A stretch of DNA of 64,000 bases. Origin: Pogostemon cablin (Eukaryota; Streptophyta; Magnoliopsida; Lamiales; Lamiaceae). The notes beneath the pieces are model-generated. The model was not told the DNA's origin and ran no database searches. It saw only the letters and a list, made by a program, of their open reading frames with translations. The first letter of the stretch is position 1; every line of letters begins with the position of its first letter. The translations under genes and the position numbers were made by a program. The stretch is from contig CM043006.1 of the NCBI GenBank assembly GCA_023678885.1, forward strand, positions 8,397,948 to 8,461,947, in the 5' to 3' direction. Below are positions 1-11,725 of this stretch, one piece after another.

Positions 1-521
1 CACAAGAAAAAACGCACCTCGATAGTTCTCTAGTCTTGGCAGATCTTTCCCAAAGGTGAAAAGACTTCTCGTTTCTGGCGAAGGCAGCACTGCTATCGCA
101 GGAACTCCGATGAACTTAAAGAAAATAGAGGATTAGATTATAATAGGGTGCAAGTGCTTGTGTTATGCAGATGCTTTGGATGTGGTGTATGTAATGAGTA
201 CATAATAACCCTATTTATAAGATCTAGAGACCACTCCCATAGGGCAGGATTGCTTTGATTTGTTATTTATTGTGTTTACACACTAAATTGTCACTGATTC
301 TGTTCACACACAACCTTAGACTATTCAGATACAATGTACCACATGTTATATCTGCTGGAGAGGATCTGGGTTATTTTGCTCCCCAATCACAACTCGTTTT
401 ATGCACAATATTAAAATAGACTATTGGGCTAGGCTTAAGGCCCAAAATCCCCAATTTACTATTATTTTATTAGTGATCAATTTATTAATTAATCTTTTCT
501 AACCAATTAAAGTCTCCAACA
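1..521 (-). mobile_element. Ty1/copia-type LTR remnant (copy A)
   Basis: Read on the minus strand, an LTR starts with TGTTGGAG at 521, directly after a purine-rich tract (minus-strand reading ATGTGGGGAAT, 522-532) of the kind that precedes copia 3' LTRs. The counterpart in copy B contains a TATA-like CTTATAAATAG near 45060, and the same sequence occurs here around 210-222. The downstream end of the LTR falls outside the window. Assignment to copia rests on the TGTTGG start and the purine tract; no coding domain is attached. Confidence 0.55.
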
Positions 522-866
522 ATTCCCCACATGAGTGATTTGGTGTGCGTACAATGCAGACACACAATCCAATCCTCGTGAGACAATGATATATCCGGAT
601 AAATAGTTTGAGTTTTTAAACCTTATGTAGTCCAACACTATCGAGTATAGCGATGGCTTAGTAGACACAATGTCTTTGAACTACTGCTCCTAAGCATATA
701 TTGAGACTACAGTGTGAATGCATCAATGTCTCACATTCTTCTTATTATTATGTTATGGTTCATTTCGGCCATTAATCCTTTCTATTCATAAGTTTTTTAC
801 TTTGAAACGGCCACTCACTTCCCACTTACATAGGTTGCCTCCTATCTTACTTGTCACACTCCCTGC
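522..866 (-). mobile_element. 3' untranslated tail of the same copia element (copy A)
   Basis: This non-coding stretch precedes the LTR on the minus strand. It is conserved at 45417-45757 in copy B, where it runs uninterrupted into the next block. Here it ends at the gypsy insertion at 867. No open frame of note is present. Confidence 0.45.
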
Positions 867-2633
867 TGATGAGAGTGAAAATAAGCGTATTTTAGTGTCC
901 AATTCAACACCTTTTTTATAGGAATTGTTGTTATATAGTAACATAAATATGTGTTTTATTGTGTTTTAGGTGTAAAAAGGATCAAAAGTTCAAAGTTGGA
1001 GAAAAGATGTAACTTGTACAAGAATGCTGAAAAATGCACGTTCAATTTGTGTAATTTTTCTGTGTTCGTGTAGAGATTTGAACTGTATGTGTGATAAATG
1101 GTTAGAAAGCAACAGAAGAGAGAATCATTTTGGCATCAGGAACACTTCAATCGGAGTCCAAACGAGAAATTGATGATCAAAATGGTGACGTTGCGCAAGT
1201 TGTGCCAAAAAGAACGTCGGTACTAGTTTTCATGGCTTGTTTTAGCTATAAATATTGGATTTTTGTGAGTTCTTTATATTATTAGAAAGCCAATGAATAA
1301 ATGATCACATGAGCTTAAGAATTACTGAAATCAGAATTTAGATTTGGAAGTTATGTGCGAAACGGTGAGACTGCACTTTCAGCTCGACCAGTAGTTCGAC
1401 CAAAACCACTTTGGTCGAACTAGGACACGGAAATATGTTTTCATCGGGTTTTACACCCCAGTACGTGTATTTTCATATTTTCTAAGAAAAAGCTCATCCA
1501 AGGTCCATAAGGAGAGCTTACAAGTATAAAAGGGGATGTAGATCACACCAAGAAGGTACCACAACACAATCATCCTACACCCCACAAGGAGGGATCACCC
1601 CCTAACCATCATCCACATCTTTTCCTCCATCCATCCATCACAGTGAAGGTTCGTCTGTGGAATCAAGAGAAGAACCAAGAGGAGGATTCAAGACGAAGAA
1701 AGATGCAATGACGCCCAAATTTAGGGTTTTATTTGTTTCCTATTATCTTGTATTTTTCGGACATATGGTAAGATCTATCCAACACCCATGATTGTTCTTA
1801 GTAACATCATGGGCTAGAGCTATTTTGGTAGATCTATTATGAATTAATTGAACTTTCGTGTGTATACTCTTTGCAACACTATTTGTGGATTTATTTTATA
1901 TATGACTATGTGTTTTTAATTCATATTCATGGTTGTTTTGTGCATCGTCAACTGTTATATAGAGTCTAAATAAATATCTTGGTTGTTGATTGAGCGCGTC
2001 CACTGCTGAATAGGATTTATTTTTATGATTTTAAGTGAGGGGACTCCAAAGCTTCATTAGAATTATCATATATGAATGTTTATTAATTGAATTGTATTTG
2101 GGTTAATAAGAAGGATAAAGATGTTAATTTTATAGTACCTAAAATGGGAGATCATATGGGGTTAGAGTACCAATGCTAGGGGGAGATAATGATACTGATA
2201 ATACCTAGAAAAGGGGTGAAATTATATCTCTTGCTCCAAGGTTATTCACACGTGTTACACGCATAAATTTACTTGTGTCTATAGAGTAGATATGCATGGC
2301 TTAGTGATGCGTCCATATTCCACAAGGCAAAGTCGAACATTGATACACGAAAGGGAAATTAATTAGTGAAACCGGGTTACTTAGGACTACATATTCTCCA
2401 TTCTTGAGTCACATTCGTATTCTTCGAGTGTTTATTTATTTTAATTTTTATTTTAATTTTTTATTTGTAGTTGTTAATTAATTCCACAACTTTTATTGCC
2501 TTACTTCTTATTTAATTTAGTAAATAATTAAATTGATAATACGCCATCTCTTGGGTTTGATATTTAACTTGGTCGTTTGTTGAAGCTGCAATTGATATCC
2601 TTAATACTTTGCATGCTAAGATAATGCTCATCA
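867..2633 (+). repeat. 5' LTR of gypsy element 1 (LTR type I)
   Basis: This 1767-bp repeat shares its whole length with 5784-7622 and 8880-10725. A TATA-like TATAAAAG lies at 1525-1532. About 60 bp of GTCGA-type motifs occur at 1378-1427, a small version of the arrays in type II LTRs. The last part, from about 1690, is shared with type II LTRs, while the first few hundred bases differ. Confidence 0.9.
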
Positions 2634-2639
2634 AGTTTT

Positions 2640-2657
2640 TTGCGCCATTGCCGGGGA
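2640..2657 (+). promoter_or_regulatory. Primer binding site, tRNA-Asp type (element 1)
   Basis: TTGCGCCATTGCCGGGGA lies six bases after the 5' LTR. It is close to TGGCGCCGTTGCCGGGGA, the complement of the 3' end of plant tRNA-Asp as I recall it, with two mismatches. Athila-type elements commonly use this primer. Confidence 0.7.
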
Positions 2658-2806
2658 TGGCTATTATTATTGATTTTATTATTTCTAGTTAATGAAGAAT
2701 TTTATTTGTAATTATTTATTTCTATCTAACATTGAATTTTTCTGAGGTACTTGTACACTAGGAAGAGGATATGAAGGAAAGGAAGAAATAACACACAGTG
2801 CTATAC

Positions 2807-3904
2807 ATGAGCGGAGCAAGGCAGAATCCGGATAATGTTGTCATACGTGAAGTTTTCATGAATAATAGAATTGACAACATGGGGTTGATAGGAGCAAGGG
2901 GGAAGATGATGATTTTGAAATACATTCCGCTCTTATTAACATGGTAGAAAAGAATCCCTTTTCTGGGAGTTCCTTTGAATATTCATTTCGCATCTCAAAA
3001 GATTTCTAGGTTATGCAAACACTTAGAAGGGTGCTAAAGCTAATGACAAGGCTAGGCGAATCACGCTATTCAAGTTCTCTTTGATTGATAGGCAGAAGAT
3101 TGGTATGAAACTCTTGATGCTACGGACTGCACTACATGGGACCAACTGCAGCAGAAGTTCTTGGAGAGATACATGTCACCCTCTAAGGTGTTCAGAATGA
3201 GGCAAGAGATCACCCAATTTGTTATGAATCAGGGTGAGATATTTCATGAGGCGTGGGATAGGTTCAATGATATGCTCAGGAGGTGTCGCAACATGAAATG
3301 TCTAAAGCTCAATACATAAGTATCTTCTATTATTGATTGAATTGTGAGTCGTGTATTCTTATTGATGCATCATTAGGAGGAGCGTCGTTATCTATGATAG
3401 CACTTGAAGCAAAAAAGTTGTTCGAAGACATCTCTATGAATTCACGTGACTTGCCTACGGAAAGAATTAGAGGAACTTATGTAGTGGGTAAGGTGGCTCA
3501 TGTTGAACATCAAGTGGTGAAGCCAAATAGGGATGATGAGATCGTCTCTAGTCTAAGTAATATTAACAAGCTACTAGAGTCCCAGCAGAAGCATATTATA
3601 GAGTTGAGACAAAGATAATATGGTTTTATCTCTTGATAAAGCAATGAAGATGCCCATGGAGACTTAATCATGTAACAGCATAGATGTGGTTTCTAACTTG
3701 TTTAATCTTGATTTTACTAGAAAAGATGATTCTGAATTTGAATGGAAGATTGACAAAGAGGAGTCTAGACATCCATGGGAGGAAGAAAATTCTGAGGATC
3801 ATATTTTTGTAACCAAGAAAGGTGAGGTGCTGAGTGTAGACAAGAAGAGGGAAAGAAAGTATTTGAAGGTGAGGATGCGAGAAGACCGCCCTCTGATCCA
3901 GTAG
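2807..3904 (+). pseudogene. gag pseudogene of gypsy element 1
   Basis: The frame opens with MSGARQNPDNV and shifts at a run of five G (about 2898-2903), where element 3 has six. The retrotransposon gag core is recognisable in pieces: WDQLQQKFLERYM around 3140-3175, then a stretch ending DASLGGASLS near 3390. An uninterrupted piece at 3337-3618 covers the end of the gag core and the start of a helical region. A second piece at 3686-3904 is the conserved tail containing VDKKRERKYLKVRMR. Compared with element 2, the palindromic array and about 1.3 kb of central coding sequence are deleted between these pieces. Several frameshifts and stops make it non-functional. In an intact relative this protein would form the cytoplasmic particle that packages element RNA. 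Confidence 0.8.
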
Positions 3905-5783
3905 TCTAAAAAGTGATAAACCATCCTGACTCTCCAAAGTTAAACATTAGCGCCTGTTGGGGGCTTGTCCCTTCCGTTTAATTGCTTTATTATTTCTTTT
4001 GTGTGAGTGAGGAGTTATTATATTTGAAGTGCTCACGCTTCAGCAATTACATCTCTTTTCAAACTTAGTTTTGACTTATGTTTTTACTAAGTTTGGGAGG
4101 ATGTGATGTACTTATCTCATCTTATGAGTACTAAGGGTATAATTTTTCCTTTCATTGGTTGTTTGTTTGTTAGGGGGTTATTTTTTGCGGCATATTAATA
4201 TTTTAACTGGTGTTGGTATGTTAATTTTTTGCAACTTACCTAATGTTTAGTGTGCTGTTTTTGTATATTCCCTTGTATTAGTGGTCGAGTTTTTAATTTT
4301 TTTCTTTTTGATTTTTCTGGTATCTCCTATTTTATTATTGATGATTCTTTGATGATAGAAAAAGGTAACTACGTGGCAAGATGAGTTCTACACATAGGTT
4401 TTGACCTGACCGAGTTGAACAACTCGAGGAGCTCGTGCATACATTGAAGAAAAATCAGATGCCCTCGTTTCCTTATTCTAATTTTTTTGTGCGCTTTTAA
4501 GGATATGAGAGTGGAAGGATTTAGTTTTTATTTTTGGTGATCCATATTAGCTTATATTTTTAAATTGTGCTTAAAATTCATATGCTCTTGAAATTGATGA
4601 AGGATGTGTACTTGAGTTATATTATGGTATGAAGTTCTATGTGTACTTATGGGATATTACTTACCATGAGAAGTTCTCTTTTACTTGTTAAAAACCTATG
4701 TGAGATTTTGAGCCTCGTTGATCATGTACATAATCGCATGATAATTCTTTTCTGGTGAGTATCGTTATTGTACATGTATTCTAGAACTTGCCTTGAGTCT
4801 CCTTGAATATTCAAGATTAATCTAGCGGATTATGGAAAAAATAATTAGGCCATCTTTGATATTTAGCACATCTTTTCCCATATACTTTACATGAATTCAT
4901 TTAATCCCTTGTTAGCCCATTTAAGCCTTTTTAAATCCATTTTTTTGATAGTCAATAAAGCTTAATTGAAGAGCGTGCTGATTAAAGGGATGATACATGA
5001 AGAATCTTAAGGATCAAAAGGAAAATTCCTGGAGTAGTGCTCAAATCTAGTACTCCATGGAAACACACACCATGGAGTAGTGCTTAAATCTAGTACCCTA
5101 TGGAGGATGAGAGAGGTAGTGCCCAAAATTGGTACCTCAAAAGAAAAAAAAAGAAAAATAAAGTGAAGAAAAGGAGAATGATGGGAGAGTTTGAAGAGCT
5201 AGAAAAAGTTGAAAAAAATATGTTGCGCTTGACGGAGAAATATAGGAGAGTTTGATGAGAATGTTGTGCTTGAATAAAAGGTGATGAGGAAAAAAATTAA
5301 GATTGTGAGGGACAGCCGCTTGATCGATCTGACTTTTGAGTCACTTATCCATATATTTTCTATCTTTTTCAAAGAGCCTACATTACAACCAAATAAAGAC
5401 CTTTTTGATCCATGATTTGTTGGCTACAAGTAAAAGGAAAGTTGAGACAATAGGCAAACATATGGTTACACATGCACTTGAATTGAGTTTGAGCATAAAC
5501 ACCTTAACTCATAAGTGTACATCTTTTACACTAGAGTGCGAGTGATATATACTTCCTGTGAGAACATGTGAATGGAGCATTTGAATTGGTGGTGATTGTT
5601 TTATCTAGTATGCTACGAATTAATTATTGCATGTAATGAAGTTGCATGACCTAAGTTGAGGACAATTGTATTTTGAATGGAGTATGTGTTATATTCCTTG
5701 TTTTCCTACTAGTTTTCTTACTCCCTCTCTCTTTATTTTTATCTTGTTACCTCGGGACGAGCAACGGGTGAGTTAGGGGGATT
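3905..5783 (+). other. Non-coding 3' interior of gypsy element 1
   Basis: After the gag stop comes a conserved motif (GTTAAACATTAGCGCCTG at 3938-3955, then TTGGGGGCTTG). The same post-coding motif follows gag in elements 2 and 3 and resembles the one found after coding regions in Athila/Tat-type elements. The rest has no supportable open frame. It ends in the purine tract GTTAGGGGGATT (5772-5783), which would prime plus-strand synthesis at the 3' LTR. Confidence 0.7.
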
Positions 5784-7622
5784 TGATGAGAGTAAAAATA
5801 AGCGTATTTTAGTGTCCAATTTAACACCTTTATGATAGAAATTGTTGTTATATATTAACATAAATGTTCATATTCGATATACATAAGAAAAAGGTGTGTT
5901 TGATGTGTTATATTTTTTTTTAGGTGGAAAAAGGATCAAAAGAGCAAAGTTGGAGAAAAGGTGTAACTTGAGCAAGAATGCTGAAAAACGCACGTCCAAC
6001 TTATGTAATTTTTTTGTATTTACATGGAGCTCTGAACTAGAAGGGTGATATATGGTTGGAAAGCCATGGAAGAGAGGATCATGTTGGCATAAGGAACACT
6101 TCAATCAGAGTCCAAACGAGAAAGTTATGATCAAAATGGTGACGTCACGCAAGTTGTGCCGAACATAAAGACTGTGCTAATTTTTATGGCTTGTTACACC
6201 TTCAAATGTTGGAGTTTTTGTAAGTTCTTTATATCGATAGAAAGATAAGGAAGACAGAATCACGTGAGTGTAAGAATCACTAAAATCTGAGTTTAAACGT
6301 GGAAGTTATGCGTGAAACGGTGAGACTGTGCATTCAGCTAGACCAATAGTTCGACCAAAACCACTTTGGACGAACTAGGACACGAAAATTTGTCTTGGTC
6401 AGGTTTTACACCCCAGTGTGTGTATTTTTGTGTTTTCCAAGAAAAAGCTCATCCAAGGTCCATAAGGAGAGCTTACAAGTATAAAAAGGGATGTAGATCA
6501 CACCAAGAAGATACCGCAACACAATCATCCTACACCCCACAAGAGGGGATCACCCCCAACCATCATCCACATCCTTTCCTCCATCCATCTATCACTGTGA
6601 AGGTTCGTCTGTGGAATCAAGAGTAGAATCAAGAGGAGGATTCTAGATGGAGAAGGACGCGACGATGCCCACATCTAGGGTCTTATTCGTTTCCTAATTT
6701 ATCTTGTATTTTCCAGACATATGAGTAATATATATCCAACACCCATGATTGTTCTTCGTAACATCATGGGCTAGAACTATTTTGGTACATCTAAGATTTT
6801 GAAGGTTTTTATGAATTAATTGAACTTTCGTGTGTATACTCCGTACAACACTACTTGTGGATTTATTTTATATATACGACTATGCATTTTTAATTCAGAT
6901 TCACGGTCGTTTTGTGCATCTTCAACTATTATATAGAGTCAGAATATATATCTTGGTTGTTGATTGAGCACGTTCACTGCTGAACAAGATTTATTGTTAT
7001 GATTCTAAGTGAAGGAACTTCGAAGATTCATTAGAACTTCCATATATGAATGTTTATTAATTTAATTGTATTCGGTTTAATAAGCAGGATAAAGAGGTTA
7101 ATTTTATAGTAGCTATAAAGATAGATCATATCGGGTTAGAGTACCCAATCCTAGGGGAAAATAATTGATACTGATCGTACCTTGAAAGAGGGTGAAATTA
7201 TATATCTTGCACCAAGGTTATTTACACATGTTATACGCATAAATTTACTTATGTCTATAGAGTAGATTTGCATGACTTAGTGATGCGTCCATATTCCACA
7301 AGACAGAGTCGGACATTGATACACGAAAGGGAAATTAATGAGTGAACCCAAATTACTCTAGGACTACCTATTCTCCATTCTTAAGTCACATTCGTATTCT
7401 TCGAGTGTTAATTTATTTTAATTGTTATTTTAATTATTTATTTGTAGTTGATAATTAATTCTACAACTTTTATTGCCTTACGTCTTAATTAATTTAGTAA
7501 ATAATTAAATTGATAATACTCCGTCCTTTGGGTTCGAAATTTAACTTGATCGCTTGCTTAAGTTGCAATTGATATCCTTAATAATTGGGGATTAATTTTG
7601 CGTACTAAGATAACGCTCATCA
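5784..7622 (+). repeat. 3' LTR of gypsy element 1 (LTR type I)
   Basis: This 1839-bp repeat starts TGATGAGAG and ends GCTCATCA. It is the partner of 867-2633. TATAAAAA at 6480-6487 occupies the TATA position. Near its end it retains a GGGGATTAATTTTGCG stretch that the 5' LTR has lost. Confidence 0.9.
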
Positions 7623-8000
7623 CCTACCTTCCAAAAGTGCCTACAGGATGGCCAGACATAGTAGAGCAACGACCTAGGAGCGGTTTGCCCATCTTAGGGG
7701 GAACAGGAGATGGCTATCTCCAGGCACATCACAAACTACAAGAAACCCCGGCTAGACCTAGGAAGGCAACCTGATTAGGAGTCAGAGGATCTTTAGTTCC
7801 CACAGAATCCCGAACTTCATAGTCATCATCAAGAAAAGTGGGGGGAAAAGATCTCTTTTCATGAATGGAAAAAAACAGAGCAGATTTGACTCGGCACAAC
7901 CTACTGATACATCTAATACTATTTATCTATGTCTAGAATGTGTTGCTAAATCTCTGCTATAGAAAGCGTTACAGGCAACAAGGAACGTGGCACCCGCATT
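7623..8000. other. Unrecognised conserved block (copy A)
   Basis: This matches 45758-46150 in copy B. On the minus strand it contains a coding-like peptide including FLDDDYEVxDxxGTKDPLTP that is broken in both copies. I do not recognise the family. It may be the start of the copia element whose gag follows on the plus strand, or a fragment of a different gene. Confidence 0.3.
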
Positions 8001-8879
8001 CTTGATAGAATTCACCAAGTGTTGCTGTCAACTTCTTGCTTCATTCTTATACTAGTTTAATCTGGAAAAACCAAGCCAGACTTGTCATCAACTAAAAAGG
8101 GATCAACAACATCTTGAAATTCGATGGATACTACGGAATCACTTTTAGCAAGCTTTTGAGGTGGTATACTTGTCTGGCAAAATAATTTTGAGAGTGTAGG
8201 ATGTGATAGCTTGTTTGACTGTATTGAAGCCTTAATACCCTAACTCTTTTAGACAAAAACTCCCTGCTATGTCTTTGATTTAAGGGCATAAGTTGTTGGT
8301 AAGCAATTCCAACTTAACCACATATCTCCAATCCGCAGGATCTTGATGTCGTAGTGAGCTCTGAGCTCTTAGTCTGCCCAACGCAACTAGGCATTCCTTC
8401 TCTGTTGATTCTGAGGATCTCATCATTAATATTCTCAATGGTCTTCATGATAATTACAAGCAGCTCTACAATTCCATTCAAGCGGGATAAAGTCCAATCT
8501 CCTTCGATGAACTTCATGAGAAACTTATCAATTAAGAAGCGCAACTTGCTACAAAACCAGATTCGCATCCTACCACTCCTGCGACTGCCTTTGCAGCTAC
8601 AAGATCTGCAACACAATCTTGTAAATCCTTCCAGCCATCCCTTGGTCAATACCAGACTAGAGGCTTTAAGAGAACATTTTCAAAGTACAAGCATAAAATC
8701 ACCAAGTTGGGTGAAACTCGTCATTCTCTGCTTTCAAGTCAAGCTTGTCAAGAGAATCTTTCAGGATGTGCTTTGGGTACTTGTTCTGATGATCTTCATT
8801 CTCATTTAGTAGAGCCAACAAGTGAATTACAGGTCGATGGATACAATAGGATCTACTAAGCAATAACGATCGGGCTTCC
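8001..8879 (+). pseudogene. Ty1/copia gag pseudogene (copy A)
   Basis: Plus-strand translation in shifting frames gives SEDLIINILNGLHDNYK (about 8412-8462), then ISFDELHEKLIN followed by EAQLATKP. This is the end of the UBN2-type copia gag domain. It continues into a serine, threonine and alanine-rich linker and SLGQYQTRGFKRTFSK, then a stretch rich in lysine and histidine where a zinc knuckle would normally follow. The reading is interrupted by stops and frameshifts throughout. Copy B has the same region at 46151-47010 with different lesions. The sequence ends at the gypsy solo LTR at 8880. The copia assignment is firm; the upstream boundary is a guess. Confidence 0.65.
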
Positions 8880-10725
8880 TGATGAGAGTGAAAATAAGCA
8901 TGCTTTAGTATCCAATTTAACACCTTTTTATAGGAATTGTTGTTATATATTAGCACAAGTATCTTATATTCAATATATATGAGAAAAAGGTACACTTGAG
9001 GTGTTTTATTGTATTTTAGTTGGAAAAATGATCAAAAGTGCAAAGTTGGAGAAAAGGTGTAATTTGTGCAAGAATGCTGAAAAATACATGTACAAATTGT
9101 GCAATTTTTTTGTATTCATGTGGAGCTCAAAAATGGAATTTGTGATACAGTTGGAAAGCCACAGAGGAGTGGGTCGTTTAGCGTAAGAAACAACTCAATC
9201 GGAGTCCAAACGAGAAAGTTATGATAATAATGGTGACGTCGCGCAAGCTGTTTCTACTCAGCACGATTGTTCCACATTACATGAATTGTTACATCTTCAA
9301 ATATTAGACTTTTGGTGAGATATTTATATGGATAAAACAACGAGTAAAAGTGGACCGCTTGAGCACAATTATCACTCAAATCAAAGATTGGACGAGGAAG
9401 TTATGCTTAAAATCGTGAGATCGCGCAGCTGCTGGAGAGAATTTTCGAAAATTTCTGAAAATTAGCCCATAATTCCTATTTCTTGGAGCGCAATTAATCT
9501 CCTTATCATATAATCCTCCATGATTCACCCATAATTTTTATTTCCTTATTTAATTCTCTTCTCACACCTATATATATTTTACGTCAGTATTTATGTGAGA
9601 AGGCACAACAACACAAATCATACTACAACACCCACAACGGGATCACCCCACAACCATCATCCACATCCTTTCCTCCATCAATCCATCCATCACTTTGAAC
9701 ATTCGTCTGCTAAACCATGAGGAGTACCAAGAGGAGGATTCAAGACGGAGAAGGACGCGATGTCGCCCACATCTAGGGTTTTATTCGTTCCCTAATTTAT
9801 CTTGTATTCTCTAGACTATGGGTAAGATCTATCCAACAACCATGTGTGTTACCTACAACAACATGGGCTAGAGCCTTTTTGGTAGATCTAAGGTTTTGAA
9901 AGTTTTATGAATTAATTAAACTTTAGTGTGTATGCTCTGTACAACACTAATTATGCGCGTTTACCTTCCCCTTAGGAAAGGATTTATATAAGACTATTCT
10001 TTATTAATCCATATTCAGAGTCGTTTTGTGCATATTAACTATTGAATAGAGTCTGAATGTTCATCTTAGTTATTGATTGAGCATGTTCACTGCAGAACAG
10101 GATTTCATGTTATGATTCTAAGTGAGGGGACTCCGAAACTTCATTAGAATTGTCATATAAATATTTGTTAATTGAATCTAATTCGGATTAATAAGTAGGA
10201 TAAATATGTTAACTTTATAGTTATTATAAAGGGAGATCATATCGGGTTAGAATACCAATTGGCCAGGGAAATAATTAATACTAATAGTCCCTAGAAAAGG
10301 GGGTGAAGTATATCTCTTGCTCAAAGGTTATTCACACGTGTTACACGCTTATTTACTTGTGTCTATAGAGTAGATTTGCATGGTTTAGTGATGCATCCAT
10401 ATTCAACAAGGTAGAGTCGGACATTGATAAACAAAAGGGAGATTAATGAGTGAAACTGGATTATCATAGAGCTACCTATTCTCCATTCTTGAGTCACTTT
10501 TAAATTCTTCTAAGTGCTTTTATTTTAATTGTTACTTTAATTAATTTGTTAGTACATTAATAATTAAATCTCAAACCTTATTGCGTTGCCTTAATTAATT
10601 TAGTAAATAATTAAATTGATAATACTCCGTCCTTTGGGTTTGATATTTAACTTGGGCTTATCTAAGCTACAATAACATCCTTCATACTTGTGGATTATTT
10701 TTGCGTGCAAAGAAAACGCGCATCA
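8880..10725 (+). mobile_element. Solo LTR of a type I gypsy element
   Basis: The sequence from TGATGAGAG (8880) to GCGCATCA (10725) is a single 1846-bp type I LTR with no interior. It is flanked by CTTCC (8875-8879) and CTTTCC (10726-10731), a target duplication with one extra T. Copy B at about 46990-47005 reads straight through (GGGCTTCCTAACCGAG). This pattern fits an inserted element reduced by recombination between its two LTRs. The middle has diverged, with the GTCGA motifs lost, compared with 867-2633. Confidence 0.88.
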
Positions 10726-11722
10726 CTTTCCAACCTAGGGAATCCCTCTCTGACCTATAGATTAATTGCTTCCTAGTCATTAAAACATAGAAAACAAGAG
10801 CTCATTAGCAACATTAACAATAGGTCGATATCTACAATAGAAACATAAAGGATGTTGTTCGGGCTTCCCACCTGAGAATCTCTTCACTCACTAATAGAAA
10901 CTTCCTTATTTTTCCTATCTAGGAACAAAGATAACTAACTAGCAACAAAAGCTAGAGCAACAGTAGTAAAAGATCTAGCTCCATCCCTAATAGGAACATC
11001 TAAGCTAATAACGATTGGGCTTATTACCCAATAATCCCTCACTAAAACAATAAAGGCTTTAGATCTCTATTAACTAATAAAGGAAACAGTAGCTAATACT
11101 TGAAGAGTAGGAACAACAACCGTATGATACTTTATCAATAACATCTCTAGTTGCTACCTTTCTTCCCTCCCTTTTTGGAGTACAGGAATGCGAGTAGCTA
11201 CACTTAACTAATCTATCGATCAGGTTTCTCCCTCTCTTAAATGTATATTAAACAACTACACTAGAGATACTAACTACTTTATCTACTATAAAGGAGAGGT
11301 CGATATCTACAACAAAAATAGAAATGATACCGTTCAGACTTTCCACCCATCACTACTTATAGATATATCCTTACACTCCATATCAAAGAAAGAAGTTATG
11401 TTTAGCACGAAAATTTATAATTTTTATAGACCGTTTTCATATGATTATTACATATATTTAATCTTATTTGTGGAGTTTATTGATTATTTTTATATTTTTT
11501 ATGACTTCACAAGTATTGGGTTGGGTAGGTTTTAACTTTATATCAAAACAATGTATTAATTTATTTAAAAAGTTAAATGAGAGAGGAGAGATAAAGAGAG
11601 AAAGTGTATTAATTGAGCAGAAAGAATATAGTAGGTATATATTTGGGTTGTTTTTAAAAACTGTATGTGGGTTTTGAATTTTCCAATTACGGGGTTTAAA
11701 ACCCCAAAAAACGAGCATTGCC
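10726..11722. other. Unrecognised block with a degenerate repeated motif (copy A)
   Basis: No gene is recognised. The motif AGGTCGATAGCTACAAT, followed within 20-40 bases by ACGATCGGGCTTCC and a run resembling GAGAATCCCTC, recurs about five times in diverged form across 10815-11350 and again in copy B (46955-47610). The units are unequal. The last 300 bases are AT-rich with no coding signal I can support. Confidence 0.4.
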
Positions 11723-11725
11723 TAA

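Larger units (their letters stand above)
867..7622 (+). mobile_element. Non-autonomous Athila-like gypsy element 1 (gag only)
   Basis: The element starts TGATGAGAG and ends CTCATCA, with LTRs at 867-2633 and 5784-7622. It is flanked by CCTGC (862-866) and CCTAC (7623-7627), a 5-bp target duplication with one transition. Copy B has the empty site at about 45757 (CACTGCCTTCC). The 3.15-kb interior holds only a decayed gag and a tail; I see no reverse transcriptase, RNase H or integrase. It resembles plant TR-GAG or LARD-type elements that depend on enzymes from relatives. The 5' LTR is 72 bp shorter than the 3' LTR, partly from a small deletion near its end. Confidence 0.9.

Noticed and set aside
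8354..8809. A 151-codon open frame on the plus strand as a real gene
   Set aside because: The copia gag homology lies in another plus-strand frame of the same stretch, so this frame is a shadow.
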